The notes beneath the pieces are model-generated. The model saw nothing but the letters and a program-made list of their open reading frames with translations, had not been told where the DNA came from and made no database searches. Below, one piece after another: positions 63,446 through 64,000 of a DNA stretch of 64,000 bases. Numbering within the stretch: position 1 is the first letter of the stretch; each line of letters opens with the position of its first letter. The stretch is from Phialocephala subalpina (taxonomy: Eukaryota > Ascomycota > Leotiomycetes > Helotiales > Mollisiaceae), in contig FJOG01000023.1 of NCBI GenBank assembly GCA_900073065.1, forward strand, positions 314,179 to 378,178, in the 5' to 3' direction. A program made the position numbers and the translations under genes.

Positions 63446-64000
63446 ATGGGAGAACATATAGAATTGAAGATGGGAGAAGTGTCTCTTGACAATGCTCCTG
63501 AATATGAGTCAACTTCCTTCGGAAAGGAAATGCTCAAGCACTTCCTAATCGATCCAGCATACAGAAATCTGAACCATGGTACTTGCTCCCTCTGCCCCAT
63601 CATCTCATGCTATCCTAAAGCCTCTCAGGATCCTTTGGAACCTTTCCTCGAGTGATCCGAGACAAGCAACGAGAATACCAGGCCCTCTGCGAATCAGGTC
63701 CAGATGTCTTCATGCGTTATGATTACTTCAAATTCCTCCAAGAGAATAGAGCTGCAGCCGCAAAAATCATAAACAGCCCTCCCGAGGCAGTAGTTTTGGT
63801 GCCAAATGCCACAACGGGAGTGAACACCGTCCTTCGGAACATCGTATGGAACTACCATGGAAAGGATGAGATCATCTACTTCAGGTAAGTCTTGACCCTC
63901 ACATTGCTACATAATCCTGACTGTGACATAGACATATCTATGGAGCCTGTCTCAAGACAGTAGAATATGTTTGTGAAGCAAACCACAACATTGTTAATCC
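63446..64000 (+). CDS. Class V PLP-dependent aminotransferase (isopenicillin N epimerase-like), 3' end missing
   Basis: Exons 63446-63578, 63629-63884 and 63932 onward; the gene continues past the window. The product begins MGEHIELKMGEVSLDN. FLIDPAYRNLNHG joins across intron 1 to SFGTFPRVIRDKQREYQ, matching the family's LNHGSFG motif. PDVFMRYDYFKFLQENRAAA and VLVPNATTGVNTVLRNI are typical of fungal isopenicillin N epimerase-like class V aminotransferases. The PLP-binding Lys lies in the missing part. The intron 1 acceptor was chosen (CTCTCAG at 63628) because the alternatives leave the frame closed. In spite of the family name, these proteins are common in fungi without beta-lactam synthesis, so the substrate is open. 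Confidence 0.85.

Overview
The window looks like nuclear DNA of a filamentous ascomycete. The genes are split by short introns of about 45-65 nt, mostly GT-AG with CTAAC-like branch points, and the gene set is fungal: ferrichrome-type NRPS, L-ornithine N5-monooxygenase, APSES/MBF transcription factor, GT15 mannosyltransferase and LYR protein. A 2EXR-domain relic and the overall mix would fit Leotiomycetes (Helotiales), but that placement is inference. Several relics carry stops of the CGA to TGA and TGG to TAG type, and short repeats differ mainly by transitions, which suggests past RIP-like mutation.

Layout. 1-7 kb: 3' part of a Golgi alpha-1,2-mannosyltransferase, mitochondrial ribosomal protein uS12m, a small Prp3_C/DUF1115 protein and a broken 2EXR gene, with gene-poor spacers. 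7-13 kb: the cohesin loader SCC2/Mis4, whose 5' coding region carries a perfect 250-bp tandem duplication that breaks the frame. 13-21 kb: RNA polymerase I subunit RPA12, deoxyhypusine hydroxylase, an intron-containing tRNA-Gln with a truncated inverted copy beside a possible solo LTR, a flavin amine oxidase, a GNAT acetyltransferase and an LYR protein. 21-24.3 kb: an MBP1/Res-type APSES factor. 24.3-27 kb: decayed, repeat-bearing DNA. 27-31.3 kb: two MFS transporters (FucP-like and ACS/Dal5-like).

31.5-55.6 kb is the main block, a siderophore locus. It holds a single-exon 14.5-kb NRPS with three A, six T and six C domains (SidC/NPS2 type), a divergently transcribed full ABCB exporter-type transporter, and the ornithine hydroxylase SidA. 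Together these would make hydroxyornithine, assemble an intracellular ferrichrome/ferricrocin-type siderophore and move siderophore or a related substrate across a membrane. The two long intergenic regions carry at least eight ATCWGATAR elements, seven of them the exact 9-mer ATCWGATAA or a one-base variant, including a 13-bp-arm palindrome with two facing sites. This is the expected signature of repression by an SreA/Urbs1-type GATA factor under iron sufficiency.

55.6-64 kb: a frameshifted methyltransferase relic, an NAD-dependent epimerase, a decayed GH5 exo-beta-1,3-glucanase, a TRIP4/Rqt4-like zinc-finger protein and the 5' part of a class V aminotransferase running off the end. I found no CRISPR array, rRNA gene or intact transposase.
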